From positions 14,807,570 through 14,871,569 of the forward strand of contig CP092870.1 of the NCBI GenBank assembly GCA_030710605.1: a stretch of DNA of 64,000 nt. Reading direction: 5' to 3'. Each line of letters starts with the position of its first letter. Position 1 is the first letter of the stretch. The DNA is from Cordylochernes scorpioides (taxonomy: Eukaryota > Arthropoda > Arachnida > Pseudoscorpiones > Chernetidae). The notes below the pieces were generated by a model. It had not been told where the DNA came from. It did no database searches and worked only from the letters and a program-made list of their open reading frames with translations. The translations under genes and the position numbers were made by a program. Of the stretch, positions 44,337 through 56,689 are shown piece after piece.

Positions 44337-46812
44337 TTATTGAGAGTATTTATAGAAAGTTGATTTAATAAATGGATATTTCCATTTATTTTTTTTTAAG
44401 TATTTTATAATAGATATACTGTTGAAATATTTTACTTGTCTGATACTAAATTTGTTTTTAATAAATTCCATGTTTAAATTTTTAACATCTTCTATGAAAT
44501 TTTCTAATATATTATTTATTCTATAAAATCTTAGAAACTGTCCAAAGTATATACCTTTACAATAATTTAATGATATATTAGAATTCATATTACAGTATTT
44601 TATAATATTGAAATTATAATTACTTTTTTTATTATAAATTTTAATAGCATTGTTTGTAAGGTCTATATTTAGGTCTAAAAAGTTAACTTTTTTGTTTCTA
44701 TAAATTTTTTCATTGTTCTTAAGTTTCAAGTATTTAGGATAAATTTTAGGTATTAAGTTTTTGAACTGTGGATTATTAAATATTATAATGTCATCTACAT
44801 AACGGAACATTTGCCAGTTAACATTATTTTGTAGAAAGTATTCTCTTTCGTACCAGAATAATATTAAATTTGCTAATAAAGGACTAGAAGATGTTCCCAT
44901 GGGAACGCCTTCTGATTGAATATATATTTTATTTTTAAATTCTATATAGTTAAAATTTAAAAATGTTTCCAGTAGGGTTTTTGCTGTTTTAAGATCTAAT
45001 TTAATTGTTTTATATCTGTTATGAATAATTTTAATGTGGAAAGTTTTGTCATTGATGATTTCGTTAAATAAATTGGTTATTTTATTATTTAGATCTCTTA
45101 AATTTATTTTAGAATATAGGTCCTCAAAGTCAAATGTGTGTACTGTTTCAATGTTTGTCCAATTGTTCATTAAATAGTTAATGATTTTTTATTTGAGTCA
45201 ATAAATTTATAATTATATTTATTAGTTAATTTATTTATAATAAATTGTAGTGTTGAAGCTAATTGTATATCAATGTTTTTTATAACTGAATTTATACCAG
45301 ATGTGATTGTTCTGAAAGAAATAGGTTTTTTGTGTAGTTTAGGAATTATATAGAACTTTGGTATGTTTGGATTTTTGTAGTGATTATAAATTTTTAGTGA
45401 ATTTTCAACGTTTTTGATGTCTTTTTTGATTTTTGTGGCTGTAGTTCTAGCAAAAGTGTATTTATGATTATTATCAATTTCCTTTTTTAGTATATCGTGG
45501 TATAGATTTTTACAAATTATAGATAAGTTATTGGAACATTTATCTATAGGAGTGATAATAAAGTCCTACTGTAATTTAATTATATTTTCTTTAAAAGAAG
45601 GAATATCTGAATTAGGTTTGTGTATTTAAGTGTATTATTATAATAATTTATAATTTCCTTTTTAATATTATGTTTCCATTCCAGAAAAGTAAATTCTGGA
45701 ATACTGTATTTTATACTAGTTTTATTTATGAAAATATCTATATCTTTTAATATAGATTTAATTGTATTATTATAATTGTGTTTAATTTGAGGTATATATT
45801 TATACCCTTTATTTAAAATATCCTGATATTCTGGATTTAAAAAAGAAAAATTGCTAGTTAATATATGACCTGAGAACTTATATCTATCAATATAGTTGTT
45901 GCAATTACATTTAATTTTTTTAAAATTTGCTAAATTATCAATAAATTGGTTATAATTGCAAACTAAATTACCTATATTTTTGTTGTATCTCCAGATTGTT
46001 TTGAAATTTAATTTTTTTATAGGGAAAAGATTATTAATGTTTTGGTTATTAAAAATATCATTAAACTTAATATGATTAAATAAATTGTTATTAAATTTAA
46101 TGATAATATTAATGTTATTAGTAGATTGTTTAATTTTTCTGTATTTAAAGATGTCGTGTGTGATATCTATTAATCTGTTAGTCAGATTATGAATTTTAAT
46201 ATATTCTATGAGTTTGATAAATTTATTATTATTTAGTTTAAATAATGTTTTAATAAATTTATCGACGAAGTTGTTAGTATACATTTGTTTTGGGTCCAGT
46301 AATTCTTCAAATTCAATGTAACCTAATTTATTGGTAGTTTTACCTCTAGTTTTATTAGGTTTAGTTTTAAATTCATTTTTTTTGTATTTGCAGCTGATTT
46401 CATAAGTTGAAATTTCTTCTGTTTGTGGTTTATATGTGTAGTTTAATTCGTCATTAAGACCATAGGGGAATAATGTGTTGTGTTTATAAATGTAGTTGTT
46501 TTCTAATAATAGTCGTTGTTTTTTGTTTTGACATATGTCTAGTATTTCTATCTTAAAGTTGATAAAAGTATGTAATTGATTGTGTTCTTTCATATATATA
46601 TTACCAATTGATTTTTTAGCGTGGTTTCTATGTAGGTTTATTCGTATATTTAATGGATTACACGTTTGTCCTATATATGATAATTGACAAATTTGGCATG
46701 TTAATTTATAAATAGTATTTACTAATTTACAACTAGTCGTTTGAAATGTGTCATGGTTCTTAAGAGAGGGACAAGTTTGACAATTCTTTCTTAGGCAATT
46801 CTTAGCGAGTTT
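44337..46812 (-). pseudogene. Naiad-like Penelope polyprotein, copy A: N-terminal GIY-YIG plus RT
   Basis: The open region starts after a TAA at 46815 with no early ATG (first Met at 46593), so the true start is unclear. In order: a Cys cluster (CLRKNCQTCP), a GIY-YIG nuclease (TIYKLTCQICQLSYIGQT, then the Arg in IRINLHR and the Glu in LLLENNYI), a CNCNNY...GHI region, then RT. The RT shows FYIIPKLHKKP, FDFEDLYSKI (motif A), GVPMGTSSSPLLANL (motif B) and FRYVDDIIIF (motif C). The nuclease nicks the target and RT copies from the nick. One missing T near 45617 shifts frame, and a TAG follows near 45567, so this copy is broken although both domains are well preserved. Placing the nuclease first is the mark of the permuted Penelope group. 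Confidence 0.85.
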
Positions 46813-47240
46813 AAATTAACATAAAAGAGGTGCTAACCCTAATATGCTGGTAGTTTTTTTTAGTTTTTTAGTTTGTTATTCAATTGAGAATTTTTTTTTT
46901 TTTATATATTTATCTTAATTGTTTTTGTGGTGATAAAATTTGTAATAAAATGAATAATTAATCTATAAAAATATAGATATTACTGTTTGTTATCTGTTAT
47001 ATTTTTAAGAATAACTAATAAAAACATCTTTAAACTATCTAAACACTGAAAAAAACAAAAGTTCTGAAGTTATTTTTTCTAAAATTACTTTTATAATTTA
47101 CTTTTTCATAATCAAACAATAAAAGATAATTATAATCTGTATGGAGTTCTATTTATATTAGAATATCTAATATATAATTAAATTTGTATATTATATTATA
47201 TATAAAAATATATCATAGAGCAAGCTCATATGAATTAATA
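46813..47240 (-). repeat. 5' untranslated part of copy A
   Basis: AT-rich non-coding sequence between the polyprotein and the pseudo-LTR of the tandem neighbour B. Confidence 0.6.
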
Positions 47241-50200
47241 TAGTGTAAAAACTATATAATAAAAATATAACAGTGATTCTACATTTAAAGCTTAATGAGC
47301 AAAATGATAAGAATGATAAATCATATCAAGTAGATTTGGTTAGATTAGCAAGCTAAATCTAAATTAGTTATAAAAATAAATAGTTGTATAGTATTATAGT
47401 TAAGTATTTTATTAAAATTATCTTCATTATTTTGATTATTTAATTTCAAATTATAAAATTTGTAAAATGTTATTATTTAGTATAGATAGAGAGAAAAAAA
47501 AAATTCTTTACTTCTAAACATCATCTAGTTAATTATATATTTATAATTAATAACAATAAAATTTAACAACGTAACGTCTTTTGTATCGGCTTTTACACGT
47601 CATTTAGACATACTCTAATCCTATATATAGAATAATAGAAGTGAGAATATATATGATAGTTAGAAAAAAGAGAGAAAGGCAGAACCATGCACTTTTAATC
47701 AAACTAATAATAAGAAAACAAAAAGTTTTGTAAAGAAGGTAGATAAGGTTGTTAGTATATATATATATATTTTTATAATTTTATATTTTATCCTTTTTTT
47801 TTTAAATGATTTTTTAAATTTTTGTATTTTAAAATATGAATATAAATAGTTGTATTTAGTAATATATCTATATTATTAATTAACTTTTGTTATAAGTTTG
47901 GTTATTATGTTTTGAAACCCTAATGGTAGACCAGACATATACAAAAAAAATTTAAAATTGGAGTAATTATTGAAAAAAGAGATCTGCTGAACCGGGAATT
48001 CTCAAATAGAAATTCAGCGGCGTTTCATCCCTTCTCTATTACGTCATAGATCTCTTTTCAACCGGATTTTATGTGTTAATATAAAGTTAATTCAGTGAAA
48101 CATTTATATGAACAGATATAACAAATTCCATTAACAAGTTCCAACCGTGACCTACCTTGCCCGCGGCGTCTTCAACTGTAAACATCTATTTCTGGATGAC
48201 ACATGTTGTGGGGGGGTGGGGGACTAAATTAGACCGTTTGTTTTGAAGTTTTAGAACAAAAAGATATTCAAAGAAGAGAGAAAAGTTAGTTAATGGAAGA
48301 ATACCAAACTTTATAATCTTTACAGCTAGTTATATTAAAATAACTGATTCAACACTTATTCATCTTTCAATATTCCTTTAAAAAGGCAAATTATTAGAGT
48401 TTAATAAAGCTATTAAATGTGAAAATTCACTTTTATTTAATTTCCATTTTCCTCCCCAGAAATTGGAGATTAAAAAAAATGAATTCTATACAATATTACT
48501 TTAAACATCTAGTGAAAAAATCTTCAAATCAGCTATTTAATTTAAGTTTAACTAATTGTTAAAGAATATAAATTTGTATTATTTATTATTGAGAGTATTT
48601 ATAGAAAGTTGATTTAATAAATGGATATTTCCATTTATTTTTTTTAAAGTATTTTATAATAGATATACTGTTGAAATATTTTACTTGTCTGATACTAAAT
48701 TTGTTTTTAATAAATTCCATGTTTAAATTTTTAACATCTTCTATGAAATTTTCTAATATATTATTTATTCTATAAAATCTTAGAAACTGTCCAAAGTATA
48801 TACCTTTACAACAATTTAATGATATATTAGAATTCATATTACAGTATTTTATAATATTGAAATTATAATTACTTTTTTTATTATAAATTTTAATAGCATT
48901 GTTTGTAAGGTCTATATTTAGGTCTAAAAAGTTAACTTTTTTGTTTCTATAAATTTTTTCATTGTTCTTAAGTTTCAAGTATTTAGGATAGATTTTAGGT
49001 ATTAAGTTTTTGAACTATGGATTATTAAATATTATAATGTCATCTACATAACGGAACATTTGCCAGTTAACATTATTTTGTAGAAAGTAATCTCTTTCGT
49101 ACCAGAATAATATTAAATTTGCTAATAAAGGACTAGAAGATGTTCCCATGGGAACGCCTTCTGATTGAATATATATTTTATTTTTAAATTCTATATAGTT
49201 AAAATTTAAAAATGTTTCCAGTAGGGTTTTTGCTGTTTTAAGATCTAATTTAATTGTTTTATATCTGTTATGAATAATTTTAATGTGGAAAGTTTTGTCA
49301 TTGATGATTTCGTTAAATAAATTGGTTATTTTATTATTTAGATCTCTTAAATTTATTTTAGAATATAGGTCCTCAAAGTCAAATGTGTGTACTGTTTCAA
49401 TGTTTGTCCAATTGTTCATTAAATAGTTAATGATTTTTTATTTGAGTCGATAAATTTATAATTATATTTATTAGTTAATTTATTTATAATAAATTGTAGT
49501 GTTGAAGCTAATTGTATATCAATGTTTTTTATAACTGAATTTATACCAGATGTGATTGTTCTGAAAGAAATAGGTTTTTTGTGTAGTTTAGGAATTATAT
49601 AGAACTTTGGTATGTTTGGATTTTTGTAGTGATTATAAATTTTTAGTGAATTTTCAACGTTTTTGATTACTTTTTTGATTTTTGTGGCTGTAGTTCTAGC
49701 AAAAGTGTATTTATGATTATTATCAATTTCCTTTTTTAGTATATCGTGGTATAGATTTTTACAAATTATAGATAAGTTATTGGAACATTTATCTATAGGA
49801 GTGATAATAAAGTCCTACTGTAATTTAATTATATTTTCTTTAAAAGAAGGAATATCTGAATTAGGTTTTGTGTATTTAAGTGTATTATTATAATAATTTA
49901 TAATTTCCTTTTTAATATTATGTTTCCATTCCAGAAAAGTAAATTCTGGAATACTGTATTTTATACTAGTTTTATTTATGAAAATATCTATATCTTTTAA
50001 TATAGATTTAATTGTATTATTATAATTGTGTTTAATTTGAGGTATATATTTATACCCTTTATTTAAAATATCCTGATATTCTGGATTTAAAAAAGAAAAA
50101 TTGCTAGTTAATATATGACCTGAGAACTTATATCTATCAATATAGTTGTTGCAATTACATTTAATTTTTTTAAAATTTGCTAAATTATCAATAAATTGGT

Positions 50201-50497
50201 TATAATTGCAAACTAAATTACCTATATTTTTGTTGTATCTCCAGATTGTTTTGAAATTTAAATTTTTTATAGGGAAAAGATTATTAATGTTTTGGTTATT
50301 AAAAATATCATTAAACTTAATATGATTAAATAAATTGTTATTAAATTTAATGATAATATTAATGTTATTAGTAGATTGTTTAATTTTTCTGTATTTAAAG
50401 ATGTCGTGTGTGATATCTATTAATCTGTTAGTCAGATTATGAATTTTAATATATTCTATGAGTTTGATAAATTTATTATTATTTAGTTTAAATAATG
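47241..50497 (-). mobile_element. Naiad-like Penelope copy B, 5'-truncated
   Basis: Same sequence as copy A from its pseudo-LTR up to the middle of the polyprotein, where it meets the inverted copy C at 50497/50498. It lacks the GIY-YIG domain. The RT frame is broken by a TAG where A has CAG (near 49016) and by the same TAG near 49815 found in A, but it lacks A's frameshift. So A and B share one lesion and differ in others. Confidence 0.85.
48586..49419 (-). pseudogene. RT of copy B, split by one stop
   Basis: Two frames (49419-49015 and 48978-48586) join as the RT palm and thumb of copy A, with motif B and FRYVDDIIIF present. The stop lies eight codons after motif C. The upstream half continues to 50497 in decayed form. 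Confidence 0.85.
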
Positions 50498-52259
50498 TTT
50501 AATAACAATTTATTTAATCATATTAAGTTTAATGAAATTTTTAATAACCAAAACATTAATAATCTTTTCCCTATAAAAAATTTAAATTTCAAAACAATCT
50601 GGAGATACAACAAAAATATAGGTAATTTAGTTTGCAATTATAACCAATTTATTGATAATTTAGCAAATTTTAAAAAAAATTAAATGTAATTGCAACAACT
50701 ATATTGATAGATATAAGTTCTCAGGTCATATATTAACTAGCAAATTTTCTTTTTTAAATCCAGAATATCAGGATATTTTAAATAAAGGGTATAAATATAT
50801 ACCTCAAATTAAACACAATTATAATAATACAATTAAATCTATATTAAAAGATATAGATATTTTCATAAATAAAACTAGTATAAAATACAGTATTCCAGAA
50901 TTTACTTTTCTGGAATGGAAACATAATATTAAAAAGGAAATTATAAATTATTATAATAATACACTTAAATACACAAAACCTAATTCAGATATTCCTTCTT
51001 TTAAAGAAAATATAATTAAATTACAGAAGGACTTTATTATCACTCCTATAGATAAATGTTCCAATAACTTATCTATAATTTGTAAAAATCTATACCACGA
51101 TATACTAAAAAAGGAAATTGATAATAATCATAAATACACTTTTGCTAGAACTACAGCCACAAAAATCAAAAAAGACATCAAAAACGTTGAAAATTCACTA
51201 AAAATTTATAATCACTACAAAAATCCAAACATACCAAAGTTCTATATAATTCCTAAACTACACAAAAAACCTATTTCTTTCAGAACAATCACATCTGGTA
51301 TAAATTCAGTTATAAAAAACATTGATATACAATTAGCTTCAACACTACAATTTATTATAAATAAATTAACTAATAAATATAATTATAAATTTATCGACTC
51401 AAATAAAAAAATCATTAACTATTTAATGAACAATTGGACAAACATTGAAACAGTACACACATTTGACTTTGAGGACCTATATTCTAAAATAAATTTAAGA
51501 GATCTAAATAATAAAATAACCAATTTATTTAACGAAATCATCAATGACAAAACTTTCCACATTAAAATTATTCATAACAGATATAAAACAATTAAATTAG
51601 ATCTTAAAACAGCAAAAACCCTACTGGAAACATTTTTAAATTTTAACTATATAGAATTTAAAAATAAAATATATATTCAATCAGAAGGCGTTCCCATGGG
51701 AACATCTTCTAGTCCTTTATTAGCAAATTTAATATTATTCTGGTACGAAAGAGAATACTTTCTACAAAATAATGTTAACTGGCAAATGTTCCGTTATGTA
51801 GATGACATTATAATATTTAATAATCCACAGTTCAAAAACTTAATACCTAAAATTTATCCTAAATACTTGAAACTTAAGAACAATGAAAAAATTTATAGAA
51901 ACAAAAAAGTTAACTTTTTAGACCTAAATATAGACCTTACAAACAATGCTATTAAAATTTATAATAAAAAAAGTAATTATAATTTCAATATTATAAAATA
52001 CTGTAATATGAATTCTAATATATCATTAAATTGTTGTAAAGGTATATACTTTGGACAGTTTCTAAGATTTTATAGAATAAATAATATATTAGAAAATTTC
52101 ATAGAAGATGTTAAAAATTTAAACATGGAATTTATTAAAAACAAATTTAGTATCAGACAAGTAAAATATTTCAACAGTATATCTATTATAAAATACTTTA
52201 AAAAGAATAAATGGAAATATCCATTTATTAAATCAACTTTCTATAATTTCTCTCAATAA
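50498..52259 (+). pseudogene. RT of copy C, longest intact Naiad frame
   Basis: The N-terminal GIY-YIG part is missing through truncation. An extra A in the A-run at 50672-50680 shifts frame once; after it the frame is open for about 520 codons to the stop at 52259. It has AAG where A and B carry the TAG. RT motifs are complete: IPKLHKKP, FDFEDLYSKI, GVPMGTSSSPLLANL, FRYVDDIIIF. This copy could give a complete RT domain but no nuclease. Confidence 0.85.
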
Positions 52260-52785
52260 TAAATAATACAAATTTATATTCTTTAACAATTAGTTAAACT
52301 TAAATTAAATAGCTGATTTGAAGATTTTTTCACTAGATGTTTAAAGTAATATTGTATAGAATTCATTTTTTTAATCTCCAATTTCTGGGGAGGAAAATGG
52401 AAATTAAATAAAAGTGAATTTTCACATTTAATAGCTTTATTAAACTCTAATAATTTGCCTTTTTAAAGGAATATTGAAAGATGAATAAGTGTTGAATCAG
52501 TTATTTTAATATAACTAGCTGTAAAGATTATAAAGTTTGGTATTCTTCCATTAACTAACTTTTCTCTCTTCTTTGAATATCTTTTTGTTCTAAAACTTCA
52601 AAACAAACGGTCTAATTTAGTCCCCCACCCCCCCACAACATGTGTCATCCAGAAATAGATGTTTACAGTTGAAGACGCCGCGGGCAAGGTAGGTCACGGT
52701 TGGAACTTGTTAATGGAATTTGTTATATCTGTTCATATAAATGTTTCACTGAATTAACTTTATATTAACACATAAAATCCGGTTG

Positions 52786-52869
52786 AAAAGAGATCTATGA
52801 CGTAATAGAGAATGGATGAAACGCCGCTGAATTTCTATTTGAGAATTCCCGGTTCAGCAGATCTCTTTT
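52786..52869 (+). ncRNA. Conserved RNA fold in pseudo-LTR, copy C
   Basis: Outer stem 52786-52796 with 52859-52869 and inner stem GCTGAA (52826-52831) with TTCAGC (52853-52858). Copy E has GCTGGA with TCCAGC at the same place, a paired change. Confidence 0.6.
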
Positions 52870-53464
52870 TTCAGTAATTACTCCAATTTTAAATTTTTTT
52901 TGTATATGTCTGGTCTACCATTAGGGTTTCAAAACATAATAACCAAACTTATAACAAAAATTAATTAATAATATAGATATATTACTAAATACAACTATTT
53001 ATATTCATATTTTAAAATAAAAAAATTTAAAAAATCATTTAAAAAAAAAAAGGATAAAATATAAAATTATAAAAATATATATATATATACTAACAACCTT
53101 ATCTACCTTCTTTACAAAACTTTTTGTTTTCTTATTATTAGTTTGATTAAAAGTGCATGGTTCTGTCTCTCTCTCTTTTATCTAACTATCATATATATTC
53201 TCACTTCTATTATTCTATATATAGGATTAGAGTATGTCTAAATGACGTGTAAAAGCCGATACAAAAGACGTTACGTTGTTAAATTTTATTGTTATTAATT
53301 ATAAATATATAATTAACTAGATGATGTTTAGAAGTAAAGAATTTTTTTTTCTCTCTATCTATACTAAATAATAACATTTTACAAATTTTATAATTTGAAA
53401 TTAAATAATCAAAATAATAAAGATAATTTTAATAAAATACTTAACTATAAAACTATACAACTAT

Positions 53465-53502
<38 letters not shown>

Positions 53503-53998
53503 TTATTTAATTTTATAGTCCAGTTTTGTATTAAGATTATCTTCACTATTATGATCATTTAAATTTAAATTATAAAATTTGTAAAATGTTATTAATTTGT
53601 AGATAGAGAGAGAAAAAAAAACCTTTACTTCTAATACATCATCAAGTTAATTATATATTTATAATTAATAACAATAAAAATTAACAACGTAACGTCTTTT
53701 GCATCGGCTTTTACACGTCATTTAGACATACTCTAATCCTATATATAGAATAATCGAAGTGAGAATATATATAATAGTTAGAAAAAAGAGAGAAAGACAG
53801 AACCATGCACTTTTAATCAAACTAATAATAAGGAAAAAAAAAGTTTTGTAAAGGTCTATAAGATTGTTAGTATATATATATATATTTATAATTTTATATT
53901 TTATCCTTTTTTTTTTAAAGATTTTTTAAGGTTTTTTTTATTTTATAATATGATTATAAATAGTTGTATTTAGTAATATATCTATAGTATGAATTAAC

Positions 53999-54279
53999 AT
54001 TATAATTTCAATATTATAAAATACTGTAATATGAATTCTAATATATCATTAAATTGCTGTAAGGGTATATATTATGGTCAGTTTCTAAGATTTTATAGAA
54101 TAAATAATATATTAGATAATTTCATAGAAGATGTTAAAAATTTAAACATGGAATTTATTAAAAACAAATTTAGTATCAGACAAGTAAAATATTTCAACAG
54201 TATATCAATTATAAAATATTTAAAAAAAAATAAATGGAAATATCCATTTATGAAATCAACTTTCTATAATTTCTCTTAA
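53999..54279 (+). pseudogene. RT C-terminal fragment of copy E
   Basis: About 93 residues from NFNIIKYCNMNSNISLNCC to the terminal FYNFS, homologous to the end of the RT in copies A-C with several replacements (ILDNFIED, YYGQF). No motif A-C. It is the 5'-truncated end of an older copy. Confidence 0.8.
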
Positions 54280-54813
54280 TAATAACTAATACAAATTTAT
54301 AATCTTTAACAGTTAATTAAACTTTGATTAAATAACTTATTAAAAGATTTTTTCACAAGATTTTTAAAATGTTATAGTATATAGTTCATTTTGTTTAATC
54401 TCCAATTTCTGGGGAGGAAAATGGAAGTTAAATAAAGGTGAATTTGCACAATTAATAGCTTTATTAAACTCTTATAATTTGCCTTTTAAAAGGAATATTA
54501 AAAGATGAATAAGTGTTGAATCAGTTATTTTGATATAACTAGCTGTAAAGATTATGAAATTCAGCTTTCTTCCCTTAACTATTTTTCCTTTCTTCTTTAA
54601 TTTTCTTGTTGTTCAAAAAATTCTGAATAAATGGTCTAAATTTGAAATGTCCCCCCCTGCAACATGTGTCAGCCAGAAATAGATATTCACAATGGAGGAC
54701 GCCGCGGTCGAGGTAAGTTTACAGTTTGAATTTGTTAACACTTGTATCTGTTATATATGTTCATTTAAATATTTCACTGAAACAACTTAATATTAACACA
54801 TAAAATCCGGTTT

Positions 54814-54897
54814 AAAAGAGATCTATGACATAATAAAGAAGGGGTGAAATGTCGCTGGACTTTTATCTGAAGATCCCCGGTCCAGCAGATCTCTTTT
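54814..54897 (+). ncRNA. Conserved RNA fold in pseudo-LTR, copy E
   Basis: Outer stem AAAAGAGATCT/AGATCTCTTTT kept; inner stem GCTGGA/TCCAGC differs from the other copies by a compensated A-T to G-C change. Confidence 0.6.
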
Positions 54898-55633
54898 TCC
54901 AATTTATTTCAATTTAAAGTTTTTTGTGTATGTCTGGTCTACCATTAGGGTTTCAAAACATAATATCCAAACTTATAACAAATGTTAATTCATACTATAG
55001 ATATATTACTAAATACAACTATTTATAATCATATTATAAAATAAAAAAACCTTAAAAAATCTTTAAAAAAAAAGGATAAAATATAAAATTATAAATATAT
55101 ATATATATATACTAACAATCTTATCTACCTTCTTTACAAAACTTTTTTTTTTCCTTATTATTAGTTTGATTAAAAGTGCATGGTTCTGTCTTTCTCTCTT
55201 TTTTCTAACTATTATATATATTCTCACTTCGATTATTCTATATATAGGATTAGAGTATGTCTAAATGACGTGTAAAAGCCGATGCAAAAGACGTTACGTT
55301 GTTAATTTTTATTGTTATTAATTATAAATATATAATTAACTTGATGATGTATTAGAAGTAAAGGTTTATTTTTTTTTTCTCTCTCTCTATCTACAAATTA
55401 ATAACATTTTACAAATTTTATAATTTAAATTTAAATGATCATAATAGTGAAGATAATCTTAATACAAAACTGGACTATAAAATTAAATAACTATTTATTA
55501 TTATAATTAATTTAGATTTAGCTTGCTAATCTAATCAAATCTAATTGATATAAGTTATCATTATTATCAGTTTGCTCCTTAAGTTTTAAAAGTAGAATCA
55601 CTGTTATAATTTTGTTATATAGTTTCTACACTA

Positions 55634-55930
55634 TATATATATATATATATGTAAATCTATTCAGTATAGAGAGTGGATATGTTTGCTCGAAGAATATATT
55701 TTATATATCATATAAATATATATATTTTTTTCTCTTTTTATTTCGATTACTTTTTTTTTTAATTTTAAAACTGTTTCTGTTTTTAAAAAAATGTAAATCG
55801 ACGCAATTATTCCTAGCCGGGATATCGCGTTTGTGTGTTGAAATAAATAAATAAAAAAATATAAATATATAATGTAACGAATATTATTATCATAATATTC
55901 TGTGTCTTCCGGAATATTATTATCAATAAT
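55634..55930. other. AT-rich stretch after the array
   Basis: Begins with the bordering (TA)n. Open frames at 55612-55984 on both strands are low complexity. A phrase of AATATTATTATCA is repeated twice near 55880-55925. Confidence 0.3.
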
Positions 55931-55992
55931 TTTCGTTAGGCAAACTTTCACTCGGATTAAACCCGGGCGAAACCGGGTATACATCCGCTAGT
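55931..55992 (+). mobile_element. Helitron 3' end
   Basis: TTCGTTAGGCAAACTTTCAC, then the hairpin ACCCGG-GCGAAA-CCGGGT and, 8 bases later, CTAGT (55988-55992), the expected Helitron terminus. It is the cleanest end of the family seen at 28141 and 42485. Confidence 0.65.
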
Positions 55993-56063
55993 ATTCTATA
56001 TGTGAAAAAATAATAGAAAAAAATAATAAAATAAATGGTCAGGTGTTGATATTAAAAACAAAA

Positions 56064-56230
56064 ACAGCCCGAAACGCGTTCGTGGATGGCTTTTCTTGAT
56101 TTATAAAGAAAATGGGTTGGCCAAATATCAGGGAACAGGCTAAATCAACGTTTAGTTGATTTCTGTTCCACTAGATGGCGCTCTGTCATCTAAAAAGCGC
56201 ATGTTCTCCTGGTCAGGATATGCGTTCTTT
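56064..56230 (+). mobile_element. Hammerhead-family repeat, 5'-truncated (family a)
   Basis: Starts in the 3' half of the ribozyme (CAGCCCGAAACGCGTTCGTGG) and lacks the CTGANGA half, then follows the family to GGTCAGGATATGCG. The ribozyme piece alone cannot cleave. Confidence 0.65.
56168..56182 (+). promoter_or_regulatory. CTCF core-motif match in repeat
   Basis: CCACTAGATGGCGCT, identical to the match at 658-672. Confidence 0.45.
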
Positions 56231-56339
56231 GTTTATGATATTATATATGTGTTAGAATAATACTATAGTCCTGAAATATGATCCATATAATTGGGAAGCA
56301 ATGAGGTATCTCAATACTAGAGTTTACTGATGTGACGAC

Positions 56340-56670
56340 GATCATGTAGAATTACCATGTAGATCATTACGTAGTCAAAGTAGTGTTTAAGAGACACTGA
56401 GTACATCCAATAGCTCTGAGGGAAAGTCCTTACAGTGTTGGAACTAGAGGTCATGTAGAATTACCCTGTAGATCATTACGTAGTCAAAGTAGTGTTTAAG
56501 AGACACTGAGTACATCCAATAGCTCTGAGTGAAAGTCCTCGCAGTGTTGGAACTGTCGGTCATGTAGAATTACCATGTAGATCATTACGTAGTCAAAATA
56601 GTGTTTAAGAGACACCGAGTATATCCAATAGCTCTAAGTGAAAACCCTCACGGTGTTAGAACTGGTGACC
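56340..56670. repeat. Tandem repeat, unit about 109 bp, three copies
   Basis: CATGTAGAATTACC starts each unit at about 56343, 56452 and 56561; each contains GTGTTTAAGAGACACTGAG or a close form. No coding sequence. Confidence 0.85.
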
Positions 56671-56689
56671 ATTTAGACGTATATCCTCC

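Larger units (their letters stand above)
50498..53475 (+). mobile_element. Naiad-like Penelope copy C, inverted, both ends truncated
   Basis: Plus-strand copy nearly identical to B in reverse complement. It starts about 150 bases further into the gene than B ends, so B and C form a palindrome with 3-kb arms and a spacer of about 150 bases (50345-50497). Its 3' pseudo-LTR lacks about the last 130 bases and stops at the TA run at 53475. Confidence 0.85.
42991..55633. mobile_element. Array of Naiad-like Penelope elements (tandem plus inverted copies)
   Basis: Five pieces of one family: A minus (42991-47240), B minus (47241-50497, 5'-truncated), C plus (50498-about 53475, truncated at both ends), D minus terminal-repeat piece (about 53500-53992) and E plus (53993-55633, RT tail plus terminal repeat). 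Both outer ends carry the same terminal TAGTGTA sequence in opposite orientation and abut (TA)n runs. A, B and C look nearly identical; D and E are a more diverged copy. Tandem and inverted partial copies with long pseudo-LTRs are typical of Penelope-like elements. The GIY-YIG domain lies before the RT, which fits the permuted (Naiad/Chlamys) group. Confidence 0.85.
53500..55633. mobile_element. Diverged Naiad-like copies D (minus) and E (plus)
   Basis: D (about 53500-53992) is an inverted piece of the pseudo-LTR. E (53993-55633) continues as RT C-terminus, 3' region and pseudo-LTR. D's sequence is the reverse complement of E's end (near 54975-55500), so this pair is itself a fold-back. Substitutions and indels relative to A-C show an older insertion or another subfamily. 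Confidence 0.8.

Noticed and set aside
43724-54897. Naiad pseudo-LTR fold as a hammerhead or twister
   Set aside because: GATGAAAC looks tempting, but the first box reads CTATGACG without the needed CTGANGA order and no NUH site joins the stems; the twister core is absent as well.
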